Source: Bog-375 sp049698695 (GTDB taxonomy: Bacteria > Acidobacteriota > Terriglobia > Bryobacterales > Bryobacteraceae). From it: a stretch of 64,000 bases of DNA. The stretch lies in assembly GCA_049698695.1 (NCBI GenBank), contig JBAVYH010000150.1, positions 1 through 64,000 of the forward strand, given 5' to 3'. Below are positions 17,227 through 29,411 of this stretch, one piece after another; position 1 is the first letter of the stretch, and every line of letters starts with the position of its first letter. The position numbers and the translations under genes were made by a program. Below the pieces are notes generated by a model. That model made no database searches and was not told the DNA's origin. It worked only from the letters and a program-made list of their open reading frames with translations.

Positions 17227-19689
17227 ATGGAAGACCTGACCAACGCGGGGCAACAATCAGCAGTTTACGATTCAACGAGTATCAAGGTACTGGAGGGACT
17301 GGAGGCGGTGCGCCTGCGGCCCGCCATGTATATCGGCTCGACTGGCGAGATGGGGCTGCACCACCTGGTCTACGAAGTTGTCGACAACTCCGTGGACGAA
17401 GCCATGGCGGGATACTGCACCGAGATCAACGTCACGATTCATGACGACGACTCGGTGACCGTGGTCGATAACGGCCGCGGCATCCCTGTCGATATCCACG
17501 AAGAAGAAGGCGTGTCCGCGGCGCAAGTGGTGATGACCAAGCTGCACGCCGGCGGCAAATTCGATTCGAAAAGCTACAAGGTATCGGGCGGTCTGCACGG
17601 CGTGGGCGTCAGCGTCGTGAATGCGCTCTCCGAAAAGCTGGAGCTCGAGATCTGGCATCCCGACGGTGAAACCGGCCCCAGCTTTACCTGGCAGCAGGAG
17701 TACGCGTGCGGCGTTCCCAAAGGGCCGCTCGTAAAGACAGGTAAGGCCGGCCGCAAAACCGGAACCAGCATCACCTTCAAACCAGACGCCACCATCATGG
17801 AGGTGACGCAATTCAATCACGACACGCTGGCCAACCGCCTGCGCCAGCTTGCATTCCTCAACAAGGGCCTGAAAATCACGCTCACCGATGAGCGCGTGGA
17901 GGCGGAGAAAACGGAGGAATTCCAATACACCGGCGGCATCGCCGAATTCATCAAGTTGCTCAATAAGGGCAAGCAGGTGCTGCACGACAAGCCGATGCAC
18001 TTTGAGGCCGACCGCGAATTGCCGGCGGGCGGCACGCTGACGATGGAAGTGGCGTTGCAATACAACGACGGCTATTCGGAGAACATTCTCAGCTTCGCCA
18101 ACGCCATTAACACGGTGGATGGAGGCACGCACTTGCGCGGCTTCTATTCCGCGCTCACCCGCACCATCAACGCGTTTGGCCAAGAGCAGGAGTTGTTTAA
18201 GGACAAGGAGACCCTGACCGGCGACGATGTCCGCGAGGGGTTGACCGCGGTGGTGAGCGTCAAGGTGCCGCAGCCGCAGTTCGAAGGCCAGACCAAGGGC
18301 AAGCTGAACAGCGACATCAGCGGCTACATGACGCAGTTCGTCAATGAGAAGCTGGGCGAGTTCTTCGACAAGAACTCCACCATCGGCCGCCGCATCGTCA
18401 ACAAGGCGATTGACGCGGCGCGCGCGCGCGAGGCCTCCCGCAAGGCGCGCGACCTGACGCGACGTAAGGGAGCCCTGGAATCGGGCGGGATGCCGCACAA
18501 GTTGGCCGATTGCCAGGAGCGCGACCCGGAGCGCTGCGAACTGTTCCTGGTCGAGGGCGAATCCGCCGGCGGCACCGCCAAACAGGGCCGTGACCGCCGC
18601 TTCCAGGCCATCCTGCCGCTCAAAGGCAAAATCCTCAACGTCGAAAAAGCGCGCTACGACAAGATGCTGGGCCACGAGGAAATCCGGGCCATGATCACCG
18701 CGCTCGGTACCGGCATCGGCAAGGACGATTTCGACGCCTTGAAGCTCCGCTACGGCAAGATCATCATTATGACCGATGCCGACGTGGACGGCTCGCACAT
18801 ACGAACCCTGCTGCTCACGTTTTTCTTCCGCCACATGAACGACCTCATCCTGCGCGAACGCGTCTTCATCGCGCAGCCGCCGCTCTTCCGCATCAAGAAG
18901 GGCAAGAGCGAGAAATACATCAAGGACGAAAAAGAGCTGACCAAGGAGCTGACCCGGCGGGCTACCGAGAACTTGACGCTCGAGATTCACCCCAGCACCA
19001 ATGGCAGCGGACCCAAAGCCGTGCTCGAAGGCACGGAACTGCGCGCGTTTTTGCTCAACCTGGACGAGTACGAAAAGATGTTCCACAAAGTGGAGCGTCG
19101 CCTGCGCGACCCGCGAGTGGTGGAAGTGCTGGGGAACATCGATCTACGCGTGGACCACAAGGGGGAGTTCCAGGAAGAAGCCAATCTCAAGCCGGTGTTC
19201 GAGGCGCTGGACAAGCTGGGATTGAAGCCGGAGATGCGCCAGGACGAGGAACATTCCTCGCACGCCGTGGTTTACCACGACCAGACCGGCGCCGAGCGGT
19301 CGGTGGGCCTGGCGCTGGCGGCGCAGCCGGAATTCCGCCGCTACCGCGCGCTCGGCCGGATGATCGCCCGCTATAACGATCCGCCCTTCGTGGTGGTCAA
19401 AGACGAAAACCGCGAAGCCCGCAAGGACTGGCGCGCGCTGCTCGATTACGTGATGACCGAAGGCAAGAAGGGCTCCGACGTGCAGCGCTACAAAGGCCTC
19501 GGCGAAATGAACGCCGAGCAACTTGCCGAAACCACCATGAATCCGGAAAAGCGCACGCTGCTCTCCGTCCGCCTGGAAGACGCCGTGAAGTGCGAAGAGA
19601 TCTTCTCCACGCTGATGGGCGAAGACGTGGAAAACCGCCGCAAATTCATCGAAGACAACGCGCTGGACGTGAAGAATCTGGACGTGTAG
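17227..19689 (+). CDS. gyrB: DNA gyrase subunit B
   Basis: An 820-residue ATPase subunit of the type II topoisomerase that introduces negative supercoils. The GHKL ATPase motifs are present: EVVDNSVDEAMAGYC, VVDNGRGIPVDIH and KVSGGLHGVGVSVVNALS. The Toprim domain shows FLVEGESAGGTAKQGRDR and IIMTDADVDGSHIRTLLL, and the C-terminal part has VQRYKGLGEMNAEQL. The length fits GyrB rather than ParE. It follows dnaN by 10 bases, so they are likely co-transcribed. Confidence 0.97.
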   Translation: MEDLTNAGQQSAVYDSTSIKVLEGLEAVRLRPAMYIGSTGEMGLHHLVYEVVDNSVDEAMAGYCTEINVTIHDDDSVTVVDNGRGIPVDIHEEEGVSAAQVVMTKLHAGGKFDSKSYKVSGGLHGVGVSVVNALSEKLELEIWHPDGETGPSFTWQQEYACGVPKGPLVKTGKAGRKTGTSITFKPDATIMEVTQFNHDTLANRLRQLAFLNKGLKITLTDERVEAEKTEEFQYTGGIAEFIKLLNKGKQVLHDKPMHFEADRELPAGGTLTMEVALQYNDGYSENILSFANAINTVDGGTHLRGFYSALTRTINAFGQEQELFKDKETLTGDDVREGLTAVVSVKVPQPQFEGQTKGKLNSDISGYMTQFVNEKLGEFFDKNSTIGRRIVNKAIDAARAREASRKARDLTRRKGALESGGMPHKLADCQERDPERCELFLVEGESAGGTAKQGRDRRFQAILPLKGKILNVEKARYDKMLGHEEIRAMITALGTGIGKDDFDALKLRYGKIIIMTDADVDGSHIRTLLLTFFFRHMNDLILRERVFIAQPPLFRIKKGKSEKYIKDEKELTKELTRRATENLTLEIHPSTNGSGPKAVLEGTELRAFLLNLDEYEKMFHKVERRLRDPRVVEVLGNIDLRVDHKGEFQEEANLKPVFEALDKLGLKPEMRQDEEHSSHAVVYHDQTGAERSVGLALAAQPEFRRYRALGRMIARYNDPPFVVVKDENREARKDWRALLDYVMTEGKKGSDVQRYKGLGEMNAEQLAETTMNPEKRTLLSVRLEDAVKCEEIFSTLMGEDVENRRKFIEDNALDVKNLDV

Positions 19690-19949
19690 GGGCGGAGGCT
19701 CGGGCAGGCGTAGTAACGATTACTCCGTGCCGTCCTCAAATTCGAATCGCGCAGTCCAGCGCTACTCTCCAATACGCGTGCGCTTCACCAGCCGCTGCAA
19801 ATAGGATCACGCCGCGCTCGGCTTGAGTTCCACGCGAATGATGCGTCGCAGCGTGTCCTCGAGCCTTGGAGCCTTTCCCTCCAGGTATTCCCGAAGTCCG
19901 TGTGGCCCACATGACAGGCCACGAAAGGCGATGGCCCGTCCTACCTGCG

Positions 19950-19983
19950 AGGTAGGATAGACGATCGGTTTTTGTCGTCTGTC
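19950..19983 (+). repeat. REP palindrome family A, copy 1
   Basis: A 34-bp element: AGGTAGGA head, then a hairpin with arms TAGACGA and TCGTCTG around a GT-rich loop. It lies at the 3' end of the transposase remnant and contributes its last codons and stop region. Direct orientation. Confidence 0.75.
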
Positions 19984-20403
19984 GTGCGCGCGACCCAGCC
20001 TGCGCTGGACCATTGCCACTGCTCTTTAGCCTCGACCAGGCCGGCTCTTGTCGGATTGTTTCTCCACGTACTCGACCAGATACCGAAGCTCCTCTGCGGA
20101 CCGTATCCAGTGGTCGAACGACTCGTTCTGCCAGAACGGGGTCCCGGTCCGGCCGAGGATCTGGTTGGCGACTCGGCTGGTTCTCCCTTTGAGCCATCGC
20201 ATGATTGCCGGCAACTCCACACACGGTTGGAAGATCGCGTGGACATGGTTGGGCATGACCACCCACGCCAGGAGCTGGTAAAAACGGCGAACCGTCTCGC
20301 CGTAAAGGAGAGCGTTCACAACCATGGACGCAACTCGCGAGTCCCGCAGCCAGTCCGGACCTCCGGCTACGCCGTCGAGCAGTTCGTCATGTTCCAGCAA
20401 GCG

Positions 20404-20437
20404 AGGTAGGACAGACGATCGGTGTGTGTCGTCTGTC
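20404..20437 (+). repeat. REP palindrome family A, copy 2 (inside transposase frame)
   Basis: The same 34-bp element as copy 1, differing at three positions, with perfect arms ACAGACGA/TCGTCTGT. It lies in the transposase reading frame, where it encodes a stretch (DDTHRSSVLPRLL) between two family-conserved segments, so it looks like an in-frame insertion. Confidence 0.75.
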
Positions 20438-20617
20438 ATGGCGCCGCGTGAAGGTTCACTGACCGCCGCACGTGCCACCTTTTCCCGCTCGTGGCAAGGC
20501 AGCGATCCAGCTAAGCGCCACGTCACGAAGACGGCCGTCTCCTCCGGAACCCAATAACGAAGGTGTCTGCGCGTGAAGGCCATGGTCGCATGTCAATGCT
20601 CGTGCGGTGCGGACCGC

Positions 20618-20651
20618 GACAGACGACAAAACCCGATCGTCTGTCCTACCT
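20618..20651 (-). repeat. REP palindrome family A, copy 3, inverted
   Basis: The same 34-bp element in opposite orientation to copies 1 and 2, 35 bases before the transposase start. Copies 1 and 3 thus flank the gene as inverted elements, the usual RAYT arrangement. Confidence 0.75.
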
Positions 20652-20829
20652 GATAGTGACTTGGCGCTGCCGGTTTCTCCGAGAAATGTGCGCGGTCCGA
20701 AATTCCCACTCCCCCTGAAACCGGGTACCATAAGGCATTGACACCCAGAAGTCTGTCGGGGCTTTCCCTGCGCATGAAGGGCTGCCATCTATTTCTGCGA
20801 ACGCCGTTCGCGACAATCAGGATCTCCGC

Positions 20830-21534
20830 ATGAGCACTCTCGCAATCCACCCCATCCACCGGGCGGTTCGCTTCTATGAAGCGCCCATCGGCAAGAAGGC
20901 CGTCATGGCCATCACCGGCGTCATGCTGGTGGGCTATGTGTTCGCGCACCTGCTCGGCAACCTGCAAATCTATTCTTCCGATCCCGAGCAGATCAACCGC
21001 TATGCGGCCTTTCTGCACAATCCGTCGAACGCGGCGGCGCTTTGGGCGGCGCGCAGCGGGCTGTTTGTGGCGGTGGTGCTGCATATTGTCGCAGCCGTCC
21101 AACTCTGGCTACAGAACCTCGCGGCGCGGCCGGTCGGCTACGTGAAGAAGGCCGACGTGCCCACGTCCTACGCGGCGCGAACGATGATCTGGAGCGGGCC
21201 GATCGTCGGCGCCTTTGTGATCTTCCACGTGCTCCATCTTACTGTGGGCGCAGTGGTGCCACTGCACGAGCTGGGGCCGAACATGCCCGACGTGCGCTAC
21301 AACGTGATCAACGGGTTTTCCAACCCGTGGATCTCCGGTTTCTACATTCTGGCCATGATTCTGCTGTGCCTGCACCTGTACCACGGCATGTGGAGTATGT
21401 TTCAATCGCTCGGCATCAGCCATCCGCGCTACACGCCGGTGATCAAGAAGGCGGCGGCGGTGCTGGCGGTAGCGGTGGCGGTGGGCAACTGTTCGATCCC
21501 CATAGCCGTGCTGACCGGGTTGCTGACGTATTGA
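20830..21534 (+). CDS. sdhC: Succinate dehydrogenase cytochrome b subunit (b558 family)
   Basis: A 234-residue five-helix membrane subunit that binds heme and quinone and anchors SdhAB. Motifs include KKAVMAITGVMLVGYVFAHL and LHLYHGMWSMFQSLG with conserved His residues, as in the single-subunit SdhC of Bacteroidetes and acidobacteria; no separate SdhD is needed or present. Helices fall at about 28-48, 75-97, 118-141, 163-188 and 203-230. It begins the sdhCAB operon, with sdhA 11 bases downstream. Confidence 0.93.
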   Translation: MSTLAIHPIHRAVRFYEAPIGKKAVMAITGVMLVGYVFAHLLGNLQIYSSDPEQINRYAAFLHNPSNAAALWAARSGLFVAVVLHIVAAVQLWLQNLAARPVGYVKKADVPTSYAARTMIWSGPIVGAFVIFHVLHLTVGAVVPLHELGPNMPDVRYNVINGFSNPWISGFYILAMILLCLHLYHGMWSMFQSLGISHPRYTPVIKKAAAVLAVAVAVGNCSIPIAVLTGLLTY

Positions 21535-21545
21535 GGAGGCCCAAG

Positions 21546-24226
<2,681 letters not shown>

Positions 24227-24665
24227 ATCGCTCTTCGGAGCAATCGAAAGCGTTCCCAAGTCGCAGGAGAGTACCAAACTGGGGCTCGCGGTACTGCCGC
24301 TGGATCACGTACACTAAGTCCTTTTGTACCAATACCCCGTACGTCCGTCTGGAACTCGTAAGAAGGCCGGAAATCAGGCACTCTAGGATTGCGGTTACGG
24401 AATCCGGCATCGGGTCAGGGTGACAAGATTGGCGGATGCCGAAACCGCACGCAAATCCGTCAGGTTCTTCTTCGCCGCCGGGGCTGACGCGTCAAGCCCC
24501 GGCATTTTTTTGGGCGGCGTGGAAGTCCGGCAGCGAGCCGAATTGCCCGCTTCACCGCAGCGCTCTCATGTCCTGCGCCCACTGAGGCGGCGAACTGAGT
24601 ATCTATTTTATGTTGGTGTTACAATCGCCGTAGTGTGAGAGTGAAATCTCGCCTTGGTTGTTCGT
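24227..24665. other. Intergenic region of 439 bases with hairpins and a terminator
   Basis: No protein-like frame is seen. Just after sdhB comes a short UUCG hairpin (GCTC-TTCG-GAGC, 24230-24241). The strong terminator lies 250 bases further on, at 24477. The stretch between is unexplained: it may be a long 3' untranslated tail of sdhCAB or an independent small RNA. TACAAT near 24620 may be the -10 of the following gene. Confidence 0.5.
24477..24511 (+). terminator. Strong rho-independent terminator
   Basis: GCCGGGGCT (24477-24485) pairs perfectly with AGCCCCGGC (24495-24503) around the loop GACGCGTCA, followed after one A by seven Ts. It is the clearest intrinsic terminator in the window, on the plus strand. 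Confidence 0.9.
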
Positions 24666-26240
24666 ATGGCGGGTGAAACAATCCTGATCGTGGAGGATTC
24701 CCCAGTCAGCCTGAAGCTGACGGCTTCGGCACTCCGGGCGGAGGGTTACAAGGTCCAGGTAGCATCGACAGCGGAACAGGCGCTGTCTACGCTCCTCTCC
24801 CTGAAACCGGATCTGATCCTGGTGGATATCATGCTGCCCGGCATGGACGGGCTGGAACTCACCACGCGGATCAAGCGAGACAGCCGGTTGCACGACGTCA
24901 TAGTGCTAGCGTTAACCGCTTGCGACATGGAAGGCGATGAAGATCGGGCGCGCGACGCCGGCTGCGATGGTTACCTGACGAAACCGATCGACAGCCAGAT
25001 GCTGACGCAGATTCGCCAGTACCTGGACTTCGGAGGCGAAGTGCTCGCGCCTCCGGAGCCAGCCGCCGAGATCCCGCGGAAGTGGAGGCCAGAGGCCTCT
25101 CCGGAACCGGTCGCGCTGGCGATTCCCGAATCCGAACTGGAGGACCTGCGGCGCACATTCCTGGCAGACGGAGCCGTACAGAGCCAGCACTTATTGGAGA
25201 CCGTGGAGAACGGTTTCGACGAGAAAAACACCACGCTGTTGGCTCACCAGTGGGCGGGAACCGGCGGGCTGCTGGGATTTCCGCGAATCTCAAACCGGGC
25301 GCGCGAGGTGGAAGTTATCCTGCGATCGCCGCCCTGGACGAGCACGCGGATGCGCGTGGCGCTGAGGAACCTGGCGCGCGCGTTTGCCGAGCCGGCTGCG
25401 GCCTTGGCGGAACTGCGGGTTCCGGATTCGATCGCCCAAGAACTCGAGGGCAAGCGAGTGGCGCTGGTCGGATTGGCGGATGCGGAAGCGGAACGGTTGT
25501 GCCGCGCGCTGGAGCGCGTGGGCGCGAAACCGAGACTGTTCGAGGCGGACGATCCGCCCGACGCCGAAATCGTCCGCGAATGCAACGCGGCGCTGGTGCA
25601 TGTGAGGCCGGAGACGATGGGGACGAAATGGCTGGCACCCGACTTCGTGCCGCCGCCGAGGCTGCCGGTGGTTTTCATCGGCGCGCGGGAACGGCTATTC
25701 GCCCTCAATCAGGCCGTGCAGGCGCGGGCGGGCGACTTCCTGATCGACGGCTGGCAACCGGAAGAGGCGCTGATGCGGCTGAGCTTCGTGTTGTCGCGTA
25801 CGCCTGGGACAGAGCCCGCCCCTTCAGCGGCGAGACAGGCTGCGGCACCGGTTTCACCGCCGCCCAGCGCGGCAGGGCCGACCGAAATACTCGTCGCGGA
25901 CGACGATCTTACGGTGCGGACCGTAATTCGCACCGCGCTGCAGAAGTTCGGGATACAGTGCCGGCTGGCGGCCAGCGGGCCAGAGGCGCTGGAGGAAATC
26001 CGGGTGCATCGTCCCCCTGCCGCGGTGTTGGACGTCAATATGCCGGAGATGGATGGCTTCGAGGTGCTGGCGGCCATCCGCGCGGAGAACATTCCGGTGC
26101 GGGTCATCCTGTTAACCGCGCGGCAGCAGGATCACGATGTGTTGCGGGGGTTCTCGCTGGGCGCAGACGACTACATCGTGAAGCCGTTCAACCCGCTGGA
26201 ACTGGTGGCGAGGCTGAAGAGGCTGTTGATGGCTCACTGA
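24666..26240 (+). CDS. Multi-receiver response regulator: REC-Hpt-pseudoREC-REC
   Basis: A 524-residue signalling protein from the ATG at 24666 (a TTG at 24654 is possible). The first receiver (about 5-122) has acidic E10-D11, phospho-acceptor D54 in LILVDIMLPGMDG and K106 in GYLTKPID. Next is an Hpt domain with His194 in LLAHQWAGTGG. The third domain (about 265-385) begins KRVALVGLADAEAERL but lacks the acidic pair, the Asp and the Lys, so it is a pseudo-receiver. A full receiver ends the protein (LVADDDLTVRT, AAVLDVNMPEMDGF, DDYIVKPFN). No output domain is present. It converges on the hybrid kinase gene, its likely partner. Confidence 0.88.
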   Translation: MAGETILIVEDSPVSLKLTASALRAEGYKVQVASTAEQALSTLLSLKPDLILVDIMLPGMDGLELTTRIKRDSRLHDVIVLALTACDMEGDEDRARDAGCDGYLTKPIDSQMLTQIRQYLDFGGEVLAPPEPAAEIPRKWRPEASPEPVALAIPESELEDLRRTFLADGAVQSQHLLETVENGFDEKNTTLLAHQWAGTGGLLGFPRISNRAREVEVILRSPPWTSTRMRVALRNLARAFAEPAAALAELRVPDSIAQELEGKRVALVGLADAEAERLCRALERVGAKPRLFEADDPPDAEIVRECNAALVHVRPETMGTKWLAPDFVPPPRLPVVFIGARERLFALNQAVQARAGDFLIDGWQPEEALMRLSFVLSRTPGTEPAPSAARQAAAPVSPPPSAAGPTEILVADDDLTVRTVIRTALQKFGIQCRLAASGPEALEEIRVHRPPAAVLDVNMPEMDGFEVLAAIRAENIPVRVILLTARQQDHDVLRGFSLGADDYIVKPFNPLELVARLKRLLMAH

Positions 26241-26249
26241 AGCGGCCGC

Positions 26250-29200
26250 TCACTGCTCCTTAGCGGCGGGAATGCCGGCCGGCACCCACTTCTTCAGGGC
26301 TTCGATCATTTCGTCCAGCCGCACCGGCTTCGCGATGTAGTCGTCCATGCCGGCCGCGATGCAGAGATCCCGGCTGCCTTCCATCGCCTCCGCCGTCATC
26401 GCGATAATCGGCACCCGCGCGTTCGATCCCTGAAGCTTGCGAATCTCCGCGGCTGCGGTGTAGCCGTCCATCTCCGGCATCTGGCAATCCATGAAAATCA
26501 CGTCGTACGGCAGGATGGCGCAGAGTTCCACCGCCTCGCGCCCGTTGCCGGCCACGTCGGGACGCAGCCCGAGCCGCTCCAGCATGCGCACCGCCACCTT
26601 CTGGTTCACCGCATTGTCTTCCGCTACCAACACCCGAAGCGATGCACCCGTATATCTGCCTGCGAGCTTCGATTTTATTTCCGCGATCTCGTGCAGCGCG
26701 TTCGTGCGTGTGGCAAATCCGCTCTGCAGTCTCTTCGACCATGCCGTGGCCAGAGTGTTCAGCAACTGCGATTGCCGCACCGGCTTCACCAGGCAGGCAT
26801 CGATGCTGGCCCCTTCCATGTGCCGCACTTCGCCCGAGTGGCCCACCGACGTTAGCATGATCAACACGGTGTCGCTCAACAACGGGTCCGCCTTGATGGC
26901 CGCGGCCAGCATGGCTCCGTCCATCTCAGGCATCTGGTAGTCCAACAGCACCACCTGGTACGGATCCGCCGCCGCCCGCGCATCGCGCAACGCCTGGAGC
27001 GCCTGCGCGGCCGCCGCATAGCTGCCGTTGCGCATCTCCCAACTGGTGATCTGTTCGTGCAGCATGCGCCGGTTCACGAGATTGTCGTCCACGATCAGCA
27101 CGCGCAAGCCCCGCAGGTCGGCCACCGGCACCGGCTCCGCGTGCGGTTGCGCATCCAGGCGCAGAGGCAACGTGAACCAGAAAGTCGACCCCTTGCCCAA
27201 CTGGCTCCTCACGCCCACCTCGCCGCCCATCAGCTTCACCAGTTGCTTGGAAATCGCCAGCCCCAGCCCCGTGCCGCCGAATTTCCGCGTGATCGAGCCA
27301 TCCACCTGGCTGAACTCCTCGAACAGGTGGTTCAGCTTCTCCGCCGGAATTCCCGGACCGGTATCCTCGACCGAAACCCGAATTTGCGCCGTCTCCCCAT
27401 CCTGCGATTCGCAGCTCACCGTGATCAGCACGTGGCCGTCCGGCGTGAACTTCACAGCATTGCCCGCCAGGTTGGTTACCACCTGGCGAATTCGCCCCGC
27501 GTCGCCGATGAAGTGACGCGGCATTTCCGGCGGATACTCCAGCACCAGGTCGAGCTTGCGGTCTTCGATCCGCGGCGCCAGCATCTCATCAACTTCTTCG
27601 ATCACCAGCCGCAGGTCGAACGGAAACGACTCAATCGTCAACCGGCCGGCCTCGATTTTCGAGAAGTCCAGAATGTCGTTGATCACGCTCAGCAGGCTCT
27701 CGCCCGAGCGCCTCACCGTCTCCGCGTAGTCGCGCTGCTCCGCCGACAACTCCGTATCCAGCAGCAGCCCGGTCATCCCGATCACCCCGTTCATCGGCGT
27801 GCGGATTTCATGGCTCATGGTGGCCAGGAACTCGCTCTTGGCCTTAGTTGCCTGGTGCGCCACGTACGCAAACTGTCCCAGCTCCATATTGGCGCGCGAC
27901 AATTCAGTGGCCTGTGAGCGCAGTTCAGCAGTCTGCGCACGCACACGGCGGCGCAAAACAACGACCCACGCCGCGCTCATGGCAATGATGGTGCCAAGGG
28001 CCCCCAGCAGCGCAAGAATCCGCGTGGCGGTCCACCAAGATGGCAGCTCGATCACAACGACATCCGCTGCGGAGCGAAGTAGCACTCGAAAAGACGTTGG
28101 CCTGCGCAGCTCATCGGTTTCGATAGACCACACTCCCGTCAGCTTCAGGCGGCCCCTGATGGGAATCGACCGCACTCGCGCGGATGATCGACTGTTGCTC
28201 AAGAGGGCGCTGAAAGTCGCGCCGTTGCTTTCCATCGCCAGCACCAGATCGTCGCCTTGCATCGCGTGGCCGAGCAGAGTGCCCTGTATGGTGATCAGTT
28301 CGGCATCGTGCTCGCCGCTCAAGCTGATGGCTTGAGTCAGGTCCACGGGTGCGGGCTCGGTGGCAGCCGGGCCGAGTTGCCGGAATTCGCCGTCTTCCAG
28401 GGCCGGTGCGTACTGCCCGGCCGTGGGGAACCCGATCGCATCAACGCGGTCACCGATCCGCACCGCTTCGTTTTGCGGGCTCATTACCTTGACACCGCCG
28501 GACGCATCCTGAATGTAAAGGTACCGGCCCCGTTTGTCGAGTGTCACCACTCCCCGTACCCTTATCCTGTGGCCCGAAACGGTCTCCGGCGAGAATTGCA
28601 TCAAACTGCTGGTTGGGAGTATCGGGAGGGTGTAGGGGTCGGCGTGCGCAGTTTTTATGACCTGCACCTGATCCCAGCTGGGAACGAACAACTGGATACC
28701 GACCAGTTGGCGCTTCTCATTGAACAGTGATCCACAGGCGCCACGGACGGCGACGCGTGCATCAATCAACGATGCATAGTCGGCAGTCCGGTCGAAATTG
28801 GTGATCCATGCTTTGAACTTGCTCCGGCCGCTGGCGATGACGAGTGCCAGAGCCGGAGGGCCTGTTTGCCGATGGGCTAGCAACATGCTTTCCATTCGGG
28901 CTGAATGTACGATGCCGTGTACTTCGACGAATTGGCTGTCCTGCTCACCGCTGAGGAGCTCTTCCAACGGAAAGGGACGAGCAGGCGGTAGCGACGCTTT
29001 ACCGAGGACGCGTATCTCGGGGTTTTCGACCTCCGGCGCAAAAAAGCCGGCACCGGATACCCCACTGATCTCGACGAAGTCTCCGGTGCGGGCCTCAGGA
29101 GGTGCACCGAGGATGTTAACGTAAATGCCCGCCGTGGAGTCCTGAAAAAATGTCAGACGTGGCTCGGGCGCGTAATAAGTCAGCACGCCCCGCAGACGGA

Positions 29201-29402
29201 TGGGGTACTGGCGCTGGGCTTCCTTGGAAGTGAGTCTGCGGATTTGAGCGGCTTCGGTGAGGACCGGCAGCGTTTCTTGCGCCCGCGCCGGGCAAATACC
29301 GGAGATTCCCCCGCTCAGTAACGTCAGGATCGCAGCAGCACGCGCGATCATCGATTCTGCAAGCATCGGCTCATTCCCGCGGCTCGCAGCGCTATGCGAC
29401 AC
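26250..29402 (-). CDS. Secreted-sensor hybrid histidine kinase with two receivers
   Basis: A 1050-residue membrane kinase. After an N-terminal export signal (ILTLLSGGISGICPARAQ) come about 400 exported residues with two or three OB-like repeats (YPIRLRGVLTYYAPEPRLTF, HRIRVRGVVTLDKRGRYLYI), a membrane helix at about 460-484, HisKA with the phospho-His in FLATMSHEIRTPMNG (about 526), a HATPase domain (GTGLGLAISKQLVKLMGG), and receivers at about 765-885 and 920-1045 (both with DYQMPEMDG or DCQMPEMDG). The GTG at 29402 follows GAGGTG by five bases; ATGs at 29366 and 29351 are alternatives. It sits 9 bases downstream of an Hpt gene. Confidence 0.9.
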   Translation of the reverse strand: MSHSAASRGNEPMLAESMIARAAAILTLLSGGISGICPARAQETLPVLTEAAQIRRLTSKEAQRQYPIRLRGVLTYYAPEPRLTFFQDSTAGIYVNILGAPPEARTGDFVEISGVSGAGFFAPEVENPEIRVLGKASLPPARPFPLEELLSGEQDSQFVEVHGIVHSARMESMLLAHRQTGPPALALVIASGRSKFKAWITNFDRTADYASLIDARVAVRGACGSLFNEKRQLVGIQLFVPSWDQVQVIKTAHADPYTLPILPTSSLMQFSPETVSGHRIRVRGVVTLDKRGRYLYIQDASGGVKVMSPQNEAVRIGDRVDAIGFPTAGQYAPALEDGEFRQLGPAATEPAPVDLTQAISLSGEHDAELITIQGTLLGHAMQGDDLVLAMESNGATFSALLSNSRSSARVRSIPIRGRLKLTGVWSIETDELRRPTSFRVLLRSAADVVVIELPSWWTATRILALLGALGTIIAMSAAWVVVLRRRVRAQTAELRSQATELSRANMELGQFAYVAHQATKAKSEFLATMSHEIRTPMNGVIGMTGLLLDTELSAEQRDYAETVRRSGESLLSVINDILDFSKIEAGRLTIESFPFDLRLVIEEVDEMLAPRIEDRKLDLVLEYPPEMPRHFIGDAGRIRQVVTNLAGNAVKFTPDGHVLITVSCESQDGETAQIRVSVEDTGPGIPAEKLNHLFEEFSQVDGSITRKFGGTGLGLAISKQLVKLMGGEVGVRSQLGKGSTFWFTLPLRLDAQPHAEPVPVADLRGLRVLIVDDNLVNRRMLHEQITSWEMRNGSYAAAAQALQALRDARAAADPYQVVLLDYQMPEMDGAMLAAAIKADPLLSDTVLIMLTSVGHSGEVRHMEGASIDACLVKPVRQSQLLNTLATAWSKRLQSGFATRTNALHEIAEIKSKLAGRYTGASLRVLVAEDNAVNQKVAVRMLERLGLRPDVAGNGREAVELCAILPYDVIFMDCQMPEMDGYTAAAEIRKLQGSNARVPIIAMTAEAMEGSRDLCIAAGMDDYIAKPVRLDEMIEALKKWVPAGIPAAKEQ

Positions 29403-29411
29403 TTATTCACC

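Larger units (their letters stand above)
19941..20583 (-). pseudogene. REP-associated tyrosine transposase (RAYT, IS200-like), frameshifted
   Basis: The frame from 20583 reads FVTWRLAGSLP, then LLAWVVMPNHVHAIFQP with the HUH-type His-x-His, RVANQILGRTGTPFWQNESFDHWIR and LRYLVEYVEK, after which it goes off. The expected C-terminus NPTRAGLVEAKEQWQWSSAGW continues in the next frame to a stop at 19941. One extra base at about 20058 (GAGAAA-C-AATCCG on the minus strand) explains this. RAYTs mobilise REP palindromes. Three copies of a matching palindrome lie at the two ends and inside the frame. The gene looks inactive. Confidence 0.85.

Noticed and set aside
17272..19086. Long open frame antisense to gyrB, and similar ones antisense to sdhA (21429-23435) and glmS (62026-63912)
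   Set aside because: Shadow frames of strongly supported genes.
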